10,138 nt of DNA from CAZALT01 sp964485515 (GTDB lineage: Bacteria > Actinomycetota > Acidimicrobiia > Acidimicrobiales > Acidimicrobilacustridaceae), in contig CAZALT010000131.1 in the NCBI GenBank assembly GCA_964485515.1, positions 1 to 10,138 of the forward strand, in the 5' to 3' direction. Positions 1 to 6,544 of this stretch are shown piece after piece. Numbering within the stretch: the stretch's first letter is position 1; every line of letters starts with the position of its first letter. The position numbers were made by a program, and so were the translations under genes. A model generated the notes under the pieces. The model did no database searches. It worked only from the letters and a program-made list of their open reading frames with translations, and was not told where the DNA came from.

Positions 1-99
1 GGCCGAGCCGATCAAGAACCGTCATGCTGACCGCCCGGTGAGCTCGGCCGCACAAGCGCCGGGACCCCTGTCCTGCAGCTCTCGCCCGTCGAAGCACTC

Positions 100-789
100 G
101 TGCGGTGGGTCACCGACGACGCCGGCGCTCCGCTCTCTGAGGGCCGAGCGCGCGCGAGGTTCAAGCAGCTCCAGGAGCGTGGAGGTTCGGAGCTCGAGCG
201 CAACGTGGCTCGCCAGCAGCTCGAGCGTGCCCGTCGGCGCGGTGAGCGGTCCCGACCGAGGCCCAACCTGGTCGGCGACCCGCTCGACTCCGGGTTCGTC
301 GAGGGAGACCTCGGCCCGCGTGCGGAACGTAAGCGGCTGGCGAACGGTCTGACCGCCGCGGATGTCGAATGGCTTCGTCGATTGCCGATCGATGTGAACC
401 AGGTGTCGGTCGAGGACGCCCGGACGGTGGTGCAGATGTACCGGGCTGCGTCGGATTCTGGCGACCAGCGTCTCCTGGCGTCGATCGCCGAACCGTTGAT
501 CGCCTATCACGATCGGGCAACGCGCCTGGCGAACGCCAGGGAGACCGTCGATTTCTACCGGGGTCGGCCTGATGCCCGGGACCCGCGGATCCCGTATGGG
601 CGTCATTGGTCGTCGGACGAGGTTGATCTTGTCGCCTCCTCGATCCTTGATGGTACCGATGACCTCACCTGGGATGAGGCCCGTGCCCGTGCCCGCAGTC
701 TCCTCGATGAGGTGAGGCTCGACCAGGAGGTTCGGATCGAGGCTGAGGTCCGTGACGCCCAGGCCATCCTCAAGGAGCTCGGATCGTGA
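100..789 (+). CDS. Phage protein of unknown function (229 aa, start uncertain)
   Basis: I do not recognise this protein. It is highly charged and mostly helical, with an Arg-rich, low-complexity stretch (about residues 25-60) and a strongly acidic/basic C-terminal helix (about 175-229) that could be a coiled coil. Its stop TGA shares one base with the ATG of the next gene (TGATG at 787-791), so it heads a coupled three-gene run leading to the tape measure gene. The start is doubtful. GTG at 100 has no Shine-Dalgarno (SD) sequence, and the frame is open back to a stop at 28-30. A GTG at 38, overlapping a TGA as GTGA, lies in another frame and would read MSSAAQAPG; a one-base indel near 60-70 would join it to this frame. 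Upstream location suggests head, tail or chaperone functions, but nothing in the sequence proves that. Confidence 0.72.
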   Translation: MRWVTDDAGAPLSEGRARARFKQLQERGGSELERNVARQQLERARRRGERSRPRPNLVGDPLDSGFVEGDLGPRAERKRLANGLTAADVEWLRRLPIDVNQVSVEDARTVVQMYRAASDSGDQRLLASIAEPLIAYHDRATRLANARETVDFYRGRPDARDPRIPYGRHWSSDEVDLVASSILDGTDDLTWDEARARARSLLDEVRLDQEVRIEAEVRDAQAILKELGS

Positions 790-944
790 TGGCCCGCCGT
801 GTCGGTGTCTGGGTTGGCCGGGAGGTGCTACCTCGGTGGCGCGCGTTTCGGGCCTGGAGCCAGATCACCGAGGAGCTCGACCCGGAGCCGGAGCCTCGCC
901 CGCGCATGTTCGTCCGCACTCGTGGCGGACGGAGGACGAGCTGA
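789..944 (+). CDS. Small basic phage protein (51 aa)
   Basis: This short gene is coupled at both ends: its ATG overlaps the upstream TGA and its own TGA (942-944) overlaps the next ATG, each as TGATG. An AAGGAG-like SD lies at 772-777, somewhat far (11 bases) from the start. The protein has an aromatic/basic N-terminal half (MARRVGVWVGREVLPRWRAF), a short acidic proline run (EELDPEPEPRPR at about residues 28-39) and a basic tail. There is no signal peptide or clear membrane segment. I do not recognise the family. Support for it being real comes from the exact filling of the gap between two genes and the double stop/start overlap rather than from homology. Confidence 0.66.
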   Translation: MARRVGVWVGREVLPRWRAFRAWSQITEELDPEPEPRPRMFVRTRGGRRTS

Positions 945-1603
945 TGGTGTCGATCATTGACCGACCGGTCGGTGGTGCCGGCCCGATGTCGACGACGGCC
1001 GATGACCGCGTCGGCCGGGCCGCTGACCTCCTGGCGGCCGAGACCGGCGTGGATGCTTCGGTGGTCGTCGACTTCCTCGAGGAGCTCGCCGAGGCGCTGA
1101 ACAACCGCCAGGCGTTTACCCAGATGGCGTTGCGTATCGACCCATCGAATCGGCTCTGCGAGTCGGTGGCTACGTCGATGTGCCGGACCTCCCAGGTGCA
1201 GCGGTCCGTGATGGTGGGCCCCTTGAAGCAGGCCGTGAGGTGCGTGACCGCTGGCGGGTCGAAGGTCGACCCTGCTGGCGTGCTCGAGGTCGTGACGGCT
1301 CTGTCGACGGCAGTTCGGGCGACGACGCCGTCGACGTTTCAGGTGACCGTCGATCCGGGGGCGAGCTCGTGCACGGTCGCCGCCGGCGAGGCGCCCGTGA
1401 TGCTCCTGCGGCGCGCCGACGTGGCCCGGATCCTCAGCATCAGCCCCGAGTCGCTCGACAAGCTTTCCAAGCGGGGGCGGATTGCGAGCCGCAAGCTGCC
1501 AACGGGCGGAGTCCGGTACGACGTCGCCGCGGTTGAGGCGTTCATCTCGTCATGCGAGCAGCGACCCATGAGAGCTCCGAGAACAGAAGGTTCCCAACCC
1601 TGA
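944..1603 (+). CDS. Protein with C-terminal excisionase/AlpA-like HTH domain (219 aa)
   Basis: Residues about 153-203 form a winged HTH of the excisionase/AlpA (HTH_17, MerR-superfamily) type: a first helix RRADVARILSISPESLDKLS, then the wing RGRIASRKLPTGGVRYD, then a last helix DVAAVEAFISS. The first 150 residues are an unrecognised, largely helical region, with LLAAETGVDASVVVDFLEEL at about 29-48. Family knowledge suggests DNA binding, either as a transcription regulator or as a recombination directionality factor; I infer this from the domain only. The start ATG at 944 overlaps the previous stop and has a good SD, GGAGGA at 931-936, seven bases upstream. It is the last gene of the run before the 265-bp leader of the tape measure gene. 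A two-domain protein of this size is longer than a simple excisionase. Confidence 0.78.
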   Translation: MVSIIDRPVGGAGPMSTTADDRVGRAADLLAAETGVDASVVVDFLEELAEALNNRQAFTQMALRIDPSNRLCESVATSMCRTSQVQRSVMVGPLKQAVRCVTAGGSKVDPAGVLEVVTALSTAVRATTPSTFQVTVDPGASSCTVAAGEAPVMLLRRADVARILSISPESLDKLSKRGRIASRKLPTGGVRYDVAAVEAFISSCEQRPMRAPRTEGSQP

Positions 1604-1618
1604 AGGACGCCCCTCGGA

Positions 1619-1665
1619 TTGCGGCCGGCAACTACTCACGTGGGCGTGACGTCGGCCGGCCGCAA
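1619..1665 (+). terminator. Large two-tier inverted repeat 15 bp after a stop codon, possible terminator
   Basis: Perfect 11-bp arms TTGCGGCCGGC (1619-1629) and GCCGGCCGCAA (1655-1665) enclose 25 bases, which themselves hold a 5-bp hairpin, TCACG/CGTGA (1636-1640 and 1645-1649) around TGGG. It starts 15 bases after the stop at 1603. The position suits a transcription terminator or an mRNA processing structure between the upstream genes and the tape measure gene. No U-tract follows, so factor-independent termination is not certain. A protein-binding palindrome is the alternative. Confidence 0.5.
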
Positions 1666-1868
1666 CCGGGGCGATCGATGATTTGAAGCAGTGAGACCCA
1701 CCTCGAGTGGGGCGGCAACCCGTGGCCGTGAAGCGGGGGCAGTGATCTGAGAGCAGACCTCGAGCTCTGAACGAGGGCAGCGACTCGCAGCTGAGAGCGA
1801 GGGATGTATCCGGCAACGCAATCGCCTGCCGGCAGGAACACGCCCATTCATGATCCGGGGATCCCTCC
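1666..1868 (+). other. Non-coding leader of the tape measure gene with short imperfect repeats
   Basis: No convincing gene is seen here in any frame. The stretch holds two copies of a split motif, GCAGTGA then ACCTCGAG (1688-1694 with 1700-1707; 1739-1745 with 1757-1764), and two copies of CTGAGAGC (1747-1754, 1791-1798). An in-frame TGA at 1851-1853 sets the upstream limit of the tape measure reading frame. Before the ATG at 1869 there is only a weak purine run (GGGGA, 1857-1861) seven bases upstream. I see no convincing -10/-35 pair. The usual frameshifting tail-chaperone gene pair is not found immediately upstream of the tape measure gene. Confidence 0.4.
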
Positions 1869-4800
1869 ATGTCCGATGTCGTCTCCGTTGCTCTCAATCT
1901 GCTCCCCGCTGGGTTCGTCTCGGGGCTGGGTGTCGCCGCGGGTGCGGCCCGAAAGTTCGGCAAGGACGTCCAGTCGGACTTCGACGCGCCAAAGAAGAAC
2001 CTCGGGGCGCTCGGCACGGCGGGGCTCGTCGCCGGCGGCGCCGTGGTCGCAGGGTTCGGCCTCGCGGTCATGGCCACCTTGGATTTCGACAAGGCGCTGT
2101 CGGAGCTCGGCGCGACGACCGGCGCGACCGGCGAAGAGATGGATGCCGCCCGCGAGAAGGCGCTGCAGCTCGGCGCCGACACGTCGTTCTCGGCGTCCGA
2201 AGCCGCTCAGGCCATGGTCGAATTGGGCAAGGCCGGTCTCACCACGGACCAGATCCTCGCCGGGGCCGCTGACGCCACAGTCGCGCTCGCGGCCGCGGGT
2301 GGTGTCGCTCTGCCAGCTGCCGCCGAGATCGCCGCGTCAGCGATGACCCAGTTCGGCCTCGCAGCCTCCGACCTTCCCCACGTCGCCGATCTCCTCGCGG
2401 GCGCAGCGAACGCGTCGCAGGCCAGCGTCGAAGGTCTCGGCACCGCGCTCGGCTACGTCGGGCCCGTCGCCGCCGCCGCCGGCTGGTCGATCGACGACAC
2501 CTCCGCTGCCCTCGCGCTCCTCGCGAAGAACGGCCTCGACGCCTCCACATCAGGCACGTCTCTGCGGTTCCTGCTCACCCACCTCGAGCCGACCACAGCC
2601 AAGGCACGCGCCGAGATGGAGAAGCTTGGCATCATCACCGCCGACGGAGCGAACATCTTTTTCGACGCGACGGGCAAAGCGAAGCCGCTCGCCGAGATCG
2701 TCGACATCATGCAGGACAAGTTCGGCGGGATGTCGGCCCAGGCGAAGCTCGCCGCCACAAACCTCCTGTTCGGTGAGCAGTCGATGGGTGCCGTGAACGC
2801 CATGGCGTCCATGACCGACGAGCAGCTCAAGGAGCTACAGGACACCCTGGCTAACACCTCCGCGGCGGAGGTCGCGGCTGAGAAGCTCGACAACCTGTCG
2901 GGTGACCTCGAGGCGCTCGGGGGGTCGATCGAGACGGCGCTGGTCACTGGGGGATCCAAGGCCACCTCGGCACTGCGGGGCATCGCCCAGGGCGCGACGA
3001 CGGTGACCAACGGCCTCACCGCTATGCCGGAGCAGCTCCAGTGGGTCCTGATCGGGCTCACCGGCATCGCTGGTAGCGCCGCCGGCATCGGCGGGGTCTC
3101 GATCAAGGTCGCGGAGCTCTCCGAGAAGCTCGAGGGCACCGGCCGCCTCGGTGACTTCGCGAGCCGCCACCTCGGAGCGATGACCGCAGCAACGGCCGGC
3201 GTCACCCTGGCCATCGCCGGGTTCGCCTACGCGCAGGGTGTCGCAGCGAGGGAACAGGCAGCGAACGACGCGACGACCAAGTCGCTGACCGATCAGCTCA
3301 TCGCCCAGGCCGGCGCGGTCGACATGGTCACCCAGGCCTGGCTCCGCAAGCAGTTCTCCGAAGGGCGACGCGACAACATCGGCGAGACCCNNNNNNNNNN
3401 GAATGCGCGGCAGCATCCGCAGCGATTCGGCGAGCGCCGTCAGGTCGCGCGGCCCGGCCGTGCCCATGGAGATCCGCGACGTCAGGCGCTCGAGGTCGTG
3501 CACCGTCTGCTCGGCGCCGGGCCGCTGCTGATCCTCTTGCTGCTGGTCGTGGCGATCGCGCTCTGGACCCCGAACTTCCTGAAGCCCGGGAATCTCAGCA
3601 ACATCGCCGCGCAGACCGCCGTCATCGCCATCGTCGCCATGGGTCAGCAGTTGGTCATCCTGACCCGAGGCATCGAGGACCAGGGCACAGCGCTCGATGC
3701 GTGGCGCGATCACATCTTCAACACGGGGGAAGGGTGGGGCTACCTCGAGGACAAGCTGCGAAGCGCCGCAGGATCCGGTGACGCTATGTCGGCCGAGCTG
3801 CTCCGGCTCGTCGACTCCGGCCAGATCACGGGCAATCAGGCGGTTCAGCTGGTCCGCGACTTCGACTTCCTCAACGACCGGATCGACGAAGCGTCCGGCA
3901 AGGCGCGAGTGAACGCGGTGATGACCTCGGGGATGGCCGCCGCTGTCGGGCTCGCCGGGCCCGAGGTTGCCGGTCTGGGCGCTGAGCTCGAAGGGGCCGC
4001 AACGTCGACCGAGAAGGCGACTGCAGCGTGGGAGGACTACCAGGACCAGCTCAAGGCCGCGCTCGATCCAATGTTCGGCTACCAGTCGGCGCTGCTCGGG
4101 GTGCGTGACGCTCAGGACGCCAACGGCGAGGCGACCCTCAAGTACCTTGAGGCCGTCCGCCTGCACGGCGAGGGCTCGTACGAGGCGGCCGTAGCGGGAC
4201 GCGAGCTCGAACGGTCACAGCTCGACCTCGGCAAATCAGCGGTAGATGTCGACGTCGCCATGCGCCAGCTGTCCCAGGGCATCCAGGACGGCACGATCTC
4301 GTCGGGCCAGATGACGGCGATCCTGGCCCAATGGGTGCAGCAGGGCATCATCACGAAGGCTGAGGCTGATGCTCTCGCATGGTCCTTCGGTGGCGTTGCG
4401 AGCAAGGTCGAGTCGATCCCGAACGACAAGCGCGTCGACCTATCGACCTCGGGCATCCCCGAGGCGATCAGCCAGTTCCACTCGCTCGCCGAAGCGATCG
4501 CCCGCGCCACCATCGGAGCGCACGTCACGGTCGGCGGCGTCGGCGGCGTGTGGCGCGGTCCCGGCCTCGACATCTCCGGCGCTGCCCTCGGTGGCCCGCT
4601 CGCCCCGCGTTCGATCTACGAAGTTCACGACACACCAGAGCCGGAGTTCGCGACGATCGGCGGACGCACGTTCATGCTGACCGGATCCGAGGGCGGCATG
4701 ATGATGTCCGGGCATCCCGGGGCGCGCATGCCCTTCCCGACGGCCGCGCCGATGTTCCCCACGGCGGGGCCGATCTACCCGAACGTCGGTGGCTACGGCG

Positions 4801-4976
4801 GTGCGGGCTCTAGCGGTGGCGTCGGGTCGACCAGCACCGTGGTGCACGCCCCGGTCACGGTCGTCCTCGACTGGCCGCACTACCTCGGTGACCGAGCAGA
4901 CAAAGATGCCATCGTCCGAGAACTCGCCCCAGCGATCTCCGACGAGGTCGCCAAGTCGATCGATGCCCTGAACTGA
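1869..4976 (+). CDS. Phage tail tape measure protein, TP901 family, interrupted by a gap and foreign sequence
   Basis: The product sets tail length and is carried inside the tail tube. Residues about 47-71 are a hydrophobic Ala/Gly segment. The TP901-type core follows (about 72-260), with its typical LDFDKALSELGATTGA and LGADTSFSASEAAQAMVELG. More hydrophobic segments lie near 390-412 and 435-454, and long helical stretches surround the gap. The C-terminus is Gly/Pro-rich and ends in a beta stretch (VVHAPVTVVLDWPHY) and a final helix, as often seen in these proteins. ATG 1869 is the only start after the in-frame stop at 1851. Residues 508-511 are unknown (N bases), and about 512-603 (3401 to about 3676) do not fit a tape measure protein, so the true length is unknown; the 1035 codons are an assembly product. 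The stop overlaps the next start (TGATG). Confidence 0.93.
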   Translation: MSDVVSVALNLLPAGFVSGLGVAAGAARKFGKDVQSDFDAPKKNLGALGTAGLVAGGAVVAGFGLAVMATLDFDKALSELGATTGATGEEMDAAREKALQLGADTSFSASEAAQAMVELGKAGLTTDQILAGAADATVALAAAGGVALPAAAEIAASAMTQFGLAASDLPHVADLLAGAANASQASVEGLGTALGYVGPVAAAAGWSIDDTSAALALLAKNGLDASTSGTSLRFLLTHLEPTTAKARAEMEKLGIITADGANIFFDATGKAKPLAEIVDIMQDKFGGMSAQAKLAATNLLFGEQSMGAVNAMASMTDEQLKELQDTLANTSAAEVAAEKLDNLSGDLEALGGSIETALVTGGSKATSALRGIAQGATTVTNGLTAMPEQLQWVLIGLTGIAGSAAGIGGVSIKVAELSEKLEGTGRLGDFASRHLGAMTAATAGVTLAIAGFAYAQGVAAREQAANDATTKSLTDQLIAQAGAVDMVTQAWLRKQFSEGRRDNIGETXXXXNARQHPQRFGERRQVARPGRAHGDPRRQALEVVHRLLGAGPLLILLLLVVAIALWTPNFLKPGNLSNIAAQTAVIAIVAMGQQLVILTRGIEDQGTALDAWRDHIFNTGEGWGYLEDKLRSAAGSGDAMSAELLRLVDSGQITGNQAVQLVRDFDFLNDRIDEASGKARVNAVMTSGMAAAVGLAGPEVAGLGAELEGAATSTEKATAAWEDYQDQLKAALDPMFGYQSALLGVRDAQDANGEATLKYLEAVRLHGEGSYEAAVAGRELERSQLDLGKSAVDVDVAMRQLSQGIQDGTISSGQMTAILAQWVQQGIITKAEADALAWSFGGVASKVESIPNDKRVDLSTSGIPEAISQFHSLAEAIARATIGAHVTVGGVGGVWRGPGLDISGAALGGPLAPRSIYEVHDTPEPEFATIGGRTFMLTGSEGGMMMSGHPGARMPFPTAAPMFPTAGPIYPNVGGYGGAGSSGGVGSTSTVVHAPVTVVLDWPHYLGDRADKDAIVRELAPAISDEVAKSIDALN
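3391..3400. other. Assembly gap (10 N) inside the tape measure gene
   Basis: Ten unknown bases, a fixed-size pad typical of scaffold joins. The true distance is not known, and the bases after the gap belong to unrelated genes for about 276 bp. Continuity of the reading frame across it is therefore not evidence that the sequence is correct. Confidence 0.97.
3401..3515 (-). pseudogene. mutS: Fragment of DNA mismatch repair protein MutS (foreign, probably chimeric)
   Basis: Read on the minus strand, these bases encode about 38 residues running EQTVHDLERLTSRISMGTAG, then PRDLTALAESLRMLPRI. This matches the well-known core (lever/clamp) region of MutS, where bacterial proteins carry a DLERL-x2-R-(I/L)-x2-G-x-A-x-PRDL-x-AL-x2-SL-x2-LP pattern. 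Only this internal piece is present: no start, no ATPase domain. It abuts the N gap on one side and a permease fragment on the other. I infer a chimeric read or contig tip joined into the scaffold, not a phage gene. The identification is from remembered family motifs. Confidence 0.8.
3516..3676 (+). pseudogene. Fragment of RbsC-type sugar ABC transporter permease (foreign, probably chimeric)
   Basis: In the tape measure frame this stretch reads GPLLILLLLVVAIALWTPNF, LKPGNLSNIAAQTAVIAIVA, then MGQQLVILTRGIE. That is the first membrane helix and following conserved segment of ribose/sugar ABC permeases of the RbsC family (hydrophobic helix, then S/TPNFL-x-PGNL-x-NI, then A-(L/M)G-x3-VI-(L/I)T-x-GI-D). 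Tape measure sequence resumes just after, near GGCATCGA (3669-3676), where the permease would continue with GID and the tape measure reads GIED, so the join sits on a short shared stretch. The junction with the MutS piece lies somewhere in about 3505-3520. It is most likely an assembly chimera from a different genome. Confidence 0.78.
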
Positions 4977-5284
4977 TGGAACCCACCGAACCGGACCCAA
5001 TGGCGCAACGGGTCCACGGGTTGATGGTCGAGATCCTCGAGCTGATCCTCGAGTGCCGCGACGACAACGGGCAAAGCGTCACCGACCTCATCACATGGAT
5101 GGGCACGATGGAGGAACGGGAGCACCCCGGCATCACCGTGTCGGTCCTCCACAGCGTCATCTACTCGGCGGCCGGCATCCTCGCCGCCGCGTCGGAAGCG
5201 ACCGGCCGGGATCGGCGCGAGCTACTCGCCGAGATCCTCAGGGAGTTGCCGACGACGCTGCTCCACGGACCCGACCGCGAGTAG
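4976..5284 (+). CDS. Small helical protein after the tape measure gene (102 aa)
   Basis: The ATG at 4976 shares a base with the tape measure stop (TGATG), so translation is probably coupled; there is no separate SD. The protein is acidic and predicted to be mostly helical: VHGLMVEILELILECRDDNG, then a central region (VLHSVIYSAAGILAAASEAT, about residues 57-76) and a charged C-terminal helix RDRRELLAEILRELPTTLL. The central segment is amphipathic rather than a clear membrane span. I do not recognise the family. In tailed phages this position usually holds minor tail genes, so a tail-related role is possible but unproven. It ends 17 bp from the convergent minus-strand operon. Confidence 0.75.
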   Translation: MEPTEPDPMAQRVHGLMVEILELILECRDDNGQSVTDLITWMGTMEEREHPGITVSVLHSVIYSAAGILAAASEATGRDRRELLAEILRELPTTLLHGPDRE

Positions 5285-5301
5285 CGGCCGGGCGCCGACG
5301 G

Positions 5302-5493
5302 TCATCCTCGATCGGGGTCCGCTTGCGGCGGCTGCTCCGGGTAGTCGATCTCCGTGACGCATGGAAGAGCAGGCGGGATCGACTCGAGCAACTCGCGGGC
5401 ATCGCGCTCGTCGAGCTCGAGTTCCTGGGCGGTCCTACGGACCCGCTCTTCAGTCACCGGGGCATTCACACCCGCATCCTCGAGATCCGTCAT
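5302..5493 (-). CDS. Small acidic protein with proline-rich tail (63 aa)
   Basis: This is the last gene of the minus-strand operon. Its ATG (5493-5491) overlaps the upstream TGA as ATGA. The protein has an acidic helical region (VTEERVRRTAQELELDERDA), a motif ARELLESIP (about residues 32-40), one cysteine, and a tail rich in Pro, Glu and Asp (DYPEQPPQADPDRG). This order (acidic helix, LLE-x-IP-like turn, Cys, acidic Pro tail) resembles the neighbouring 55-aa protein (ARMLEGLP, Cys, Pro tail), so the two may be distant paralogues, although I see no DNA-level identity. No function is assigned. Confidence 0.68.
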   Translation of the reverse strand: MTDLEDAGVNAPVTEERVRRTAQELELDERDARELLESIPPALPCVTEIDYPEQPPQADPDRG

Positions 5494-5657
5494 TCGGCAG
5501 GCGCCGGCGGTTCGAACGGGCCGGGCTCCATGCCCTGACACTCACGGACCACGTTGCCCGGCAAACCCTCAAGCATGCGCGCCACGTAGACCTCATCGAA
5601 CTCGTCGACGTCAGCCGAGATCTCACGAGCGGCCTGCTCGAGCTCCTGGGCGTTCAC
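5490..5657 (-). CDS. Small GMEPGPFEPPAP-tail protein, copy A (55 aa)
   Basis: The GTG start (5657-5655) overlaps the upstream stop as GTGA, and the paralogue at 9186 starts identically (MNAQ-[DE]-LE), which fixes the start. The product runs MNAQELEQAAREISADVDEF, then ARMLEGLPGNVVRECQGMEP, and ends GPFEPPAPAE. It is acidic and lacks a signal peptide or membrane segment. The 3' part (5499-5543) is identical over 45 bp to the other copy, including all third codon positions, while the middle has diverged. A protein-binding tail or a recombining gene end are both possible. The function is unknown. It sits third of four in a coupled set with an HTH protein and a zinc-ribbon candidate. Confidence 0.77.
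   Translation of the reverse strand: MNAQELEQAAREISADVDEFDEVYVARMLEGLPGNVVRECQGMEPGPFEPPAPAE
5499..5543 (-). repeat. 45-bp inverted repeat, copy A (shared 3' gene end)
   Basis: On the minus strand these 45 bases run from GAGTGTCAGGGCATGG to CCGCCGGCGCCT and are identical to 9300-9344 on the plus strand. They encode ECQGMEPGPFEPPAP. The copies are in opposite orientation, about 3.76 kb apart. Confidence 0.95.
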
Positions 5658-5860
5658 GAGACGGTCCCTGGCGCCGCTGAGTTCATGAGGGTGGCGATCT
5701 GGCGGAGCGTCGTCGGGTCCTCGACGTGTTCGGGGAGGCCCTGCGCTTCGCGGGAGGCGGCCACGATGCGGGTGATGCAGTCGGCGCAGACCCGGTGGAT
5801 CTCCGTAGTGGTGCCGTCCGGGCACAGGGTGCAGGCGAACACCTCGGGAGTGGGGGTCAC
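5654..5860 (-). CDS. Four-cysteine zinc-ribbon-like small protein (68 aa)
   Basis: Residues 10-28 hold C-x2-C-x11-C-x2-C (CTLC at 10-13, CADC at 25-28), a spacing typical of a small treble-clef or zinc-ribbon zinc site. The rest is a helix (ITRIVAASREAQG) and a C-terminal helix (DPTTLRQIATLMNS). The GTG start at 5860-5858 overlaps the upstream TGA as GTGA; an upstream in-frame ATG at 5893 would lie inside the previous gene and is less likely. The stop overlaps the next GTG, again as GTGA. Zinc binding is inferred from cysteine spacing only. It may act in nucleic-acid or protein contacts; no family is recognised. Confidence 0.75.
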   Translation of the reverse strand: MTPTPEVFACTLCPDGTTTEIHRVCADCITRIVAASREAQGLPEHVEDPTTLRQIATLMNSAAPGTVS

Positions 5861-6042
5861 GGCTTCGCCTCGACGGTGTTCGCTTCGATCCAACGGTCGA
5901 GCTTGCGAAGGTCGAACATGACCCGACCGTTGACCTTCACGTCGGGGATCTGGCGCCGGCGATCCATGTGCTCGACGGCGCCACGGGTACGGCCGATGTA
6001 CTCGGCGCAGCCCGCGTAGTCGGTTAGGCGAGGGGACGGCAT
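5857..6042 (-). CDS. Excisionase/AlpA-like HTH DNA-binding protein (61 aa)
   Basis: This single-domain winged HTH of the HTH_17 type covers nearly the whole protein: LTDYAGCAEYIGRTRGAVEH (recognition helices), then the wing RRRQIPDVKVNGRVMFD, then LRKLDRWIEAN. The length (61 aa) is typical of phage excisionases (recombination directionality factors) and AlpA-like regulators. No integrase is visible to decide between these. There is no SD; a TATCGT box ends six bases before the ATG, so the mRNA probably starts at the ATG itself. It is the first gene of a four-gene coupled set (stop/start GTGA with the next gene), downstream of the tail-anchored protein gene. Confidence 0.83.
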   Translation of the reverse strand: MPSPRLTDYAGCAEYIGRTRGAVEHMDRRRQIPDVKVNGRVMFDLRKLDRWIEANTVEAKP

Positions 6043-6048
6043 GGGAGG

Positions 6049-6071
6049 ACGATACGGCGGGCGCGTGACAG
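6049..6071 (-). promoter_or_regulatory. Leaderless promoter candidate for the HTH gene at 6042
   Basis: On the minus strand the order is CTGTCA (6071-6066), 11 bases, TATCGT (6054-6049), six bases, ATG (6042). The same spacing and nearly the same CTGTC box recur before 8465 and 9186. It lies in the only intergenic gap (52 bp) of the minus operon. Confidence 0.6.
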
Positions 6072-6094
6072 AAACCGCCTGAGCATCGGCGGGC

Positions 6095-6544
6095 TCAAGT
6101 CATAAGGCTCGCTATGACCGCACCGACAACAACGCCGACGAACGCGGCGATGAAGGTCATGGACATCGCGGCGCTCATCGTGGCTCGGCGTTGAAGCTCT
6201 CGGGACGCTCGGACAGCGTTCTCGACAACCTTCACCTCCTGGGCCTTCGTTTCCGCGTTCGCGAGCTGAGTCGGGTTCAGCTCGCCCCACCCGGCGAGGT
6301 ACTCGAGGTCGACGGTTCGGAGGCGTCGGATGAAGGCGGGGTCGATCTGGCCGTTGGCGGCGTGACGCCGTAGAAGTGCCCACTCCCATCTCGATTCGGT
6401 GTACGGCAGGCCGGGAATCACCGGGGCCGGCGCGTCCTTCGCCATGGACTCAGCGAGCTCTCGAGCGTCGACGGGCGCCCGTGCGAACTCCTTCGCCAAG
6501 TCGATCCGCGGGAAGCTGACCATCCACCACCCGTGGCGACTCAT
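6095..6544 (-). CDS. Tail-anchored membrane protein (149 aa)
   Basis: Residues about 126-147 (MSAAMSMTFIAAFVGVVVGA then VIASLM) form one C-terminal transmembrane segment. A charged helical stretch before it (about 93-120, AETKAQEVKVVENAVRASRE) could be a coiled coil. The N-terminal part is soluble (KEFARAPVDARELAESMAKD), followed by a Pro-rich turn and WEWALLRRHA. There is no signal peptide, so a cytoplasmic domain held to the membrane by its C-terminus is the likely topology. The ATG at 6544-6542 overlaps the upstream HTH stop as ATGA. The family is not recognised. In this setting it might be a superinfection or membrane-associated phage factor, which is inference only. Confidence 0.78.
   Translation of the reverse strand: MSRHGWWMVSFPRIDLAKEFARAPVDARELAESMAKDAPAPVIPGLPYTESRWEWALLRRHAANGQIDPAFIRRLRTVDLEYLAGWGELNPTQLANAETKAQEVKVVENAVRASRELQRRATMSAAMSMTFIAAFVGVVVGAVIASLMT

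Noticed and set aside
1..41. End of an upstream gene (frame ending TGA 39-41)
   Set aside because: Only 13 codons are visible, with nothing to test them against; it is noted only because of the GTGA overlap at 38-41.
22..606. Minus-strand open frame of 194 codons
   Set aside because: The sequence is rich in Arg, Pro and His, as typical antisense shadows in GC-rich DNA are. The plus-strand gene fits neighbour spacing and has protein-like composition.
3516..3676. Reading the permease-like helix as a natural membrane segment of the tape measure protein
   Set aside because: The PNFLKPGNLSNI and MGQQLVILTRGI sequence is specific to RbsC-type permeases, and it abuts a MutS fragment and an N gap.
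2835..4166. Long minus-strand open frame (443 codons) opposite the tape measure gene
   Set aside because: It is an antisense shadow of a GC-rich gene, passing through the N gap and by chance through the MutS fragment. Only the 3401-3515 part resembles a real protein.
5361..5921. Plus-strand open frames of 108-186 codons over the small-gene region
   Set aside because: They oppose the overlapping minus-strand genes, whose starts and stops interlock exactly and whose domains are recognisable.
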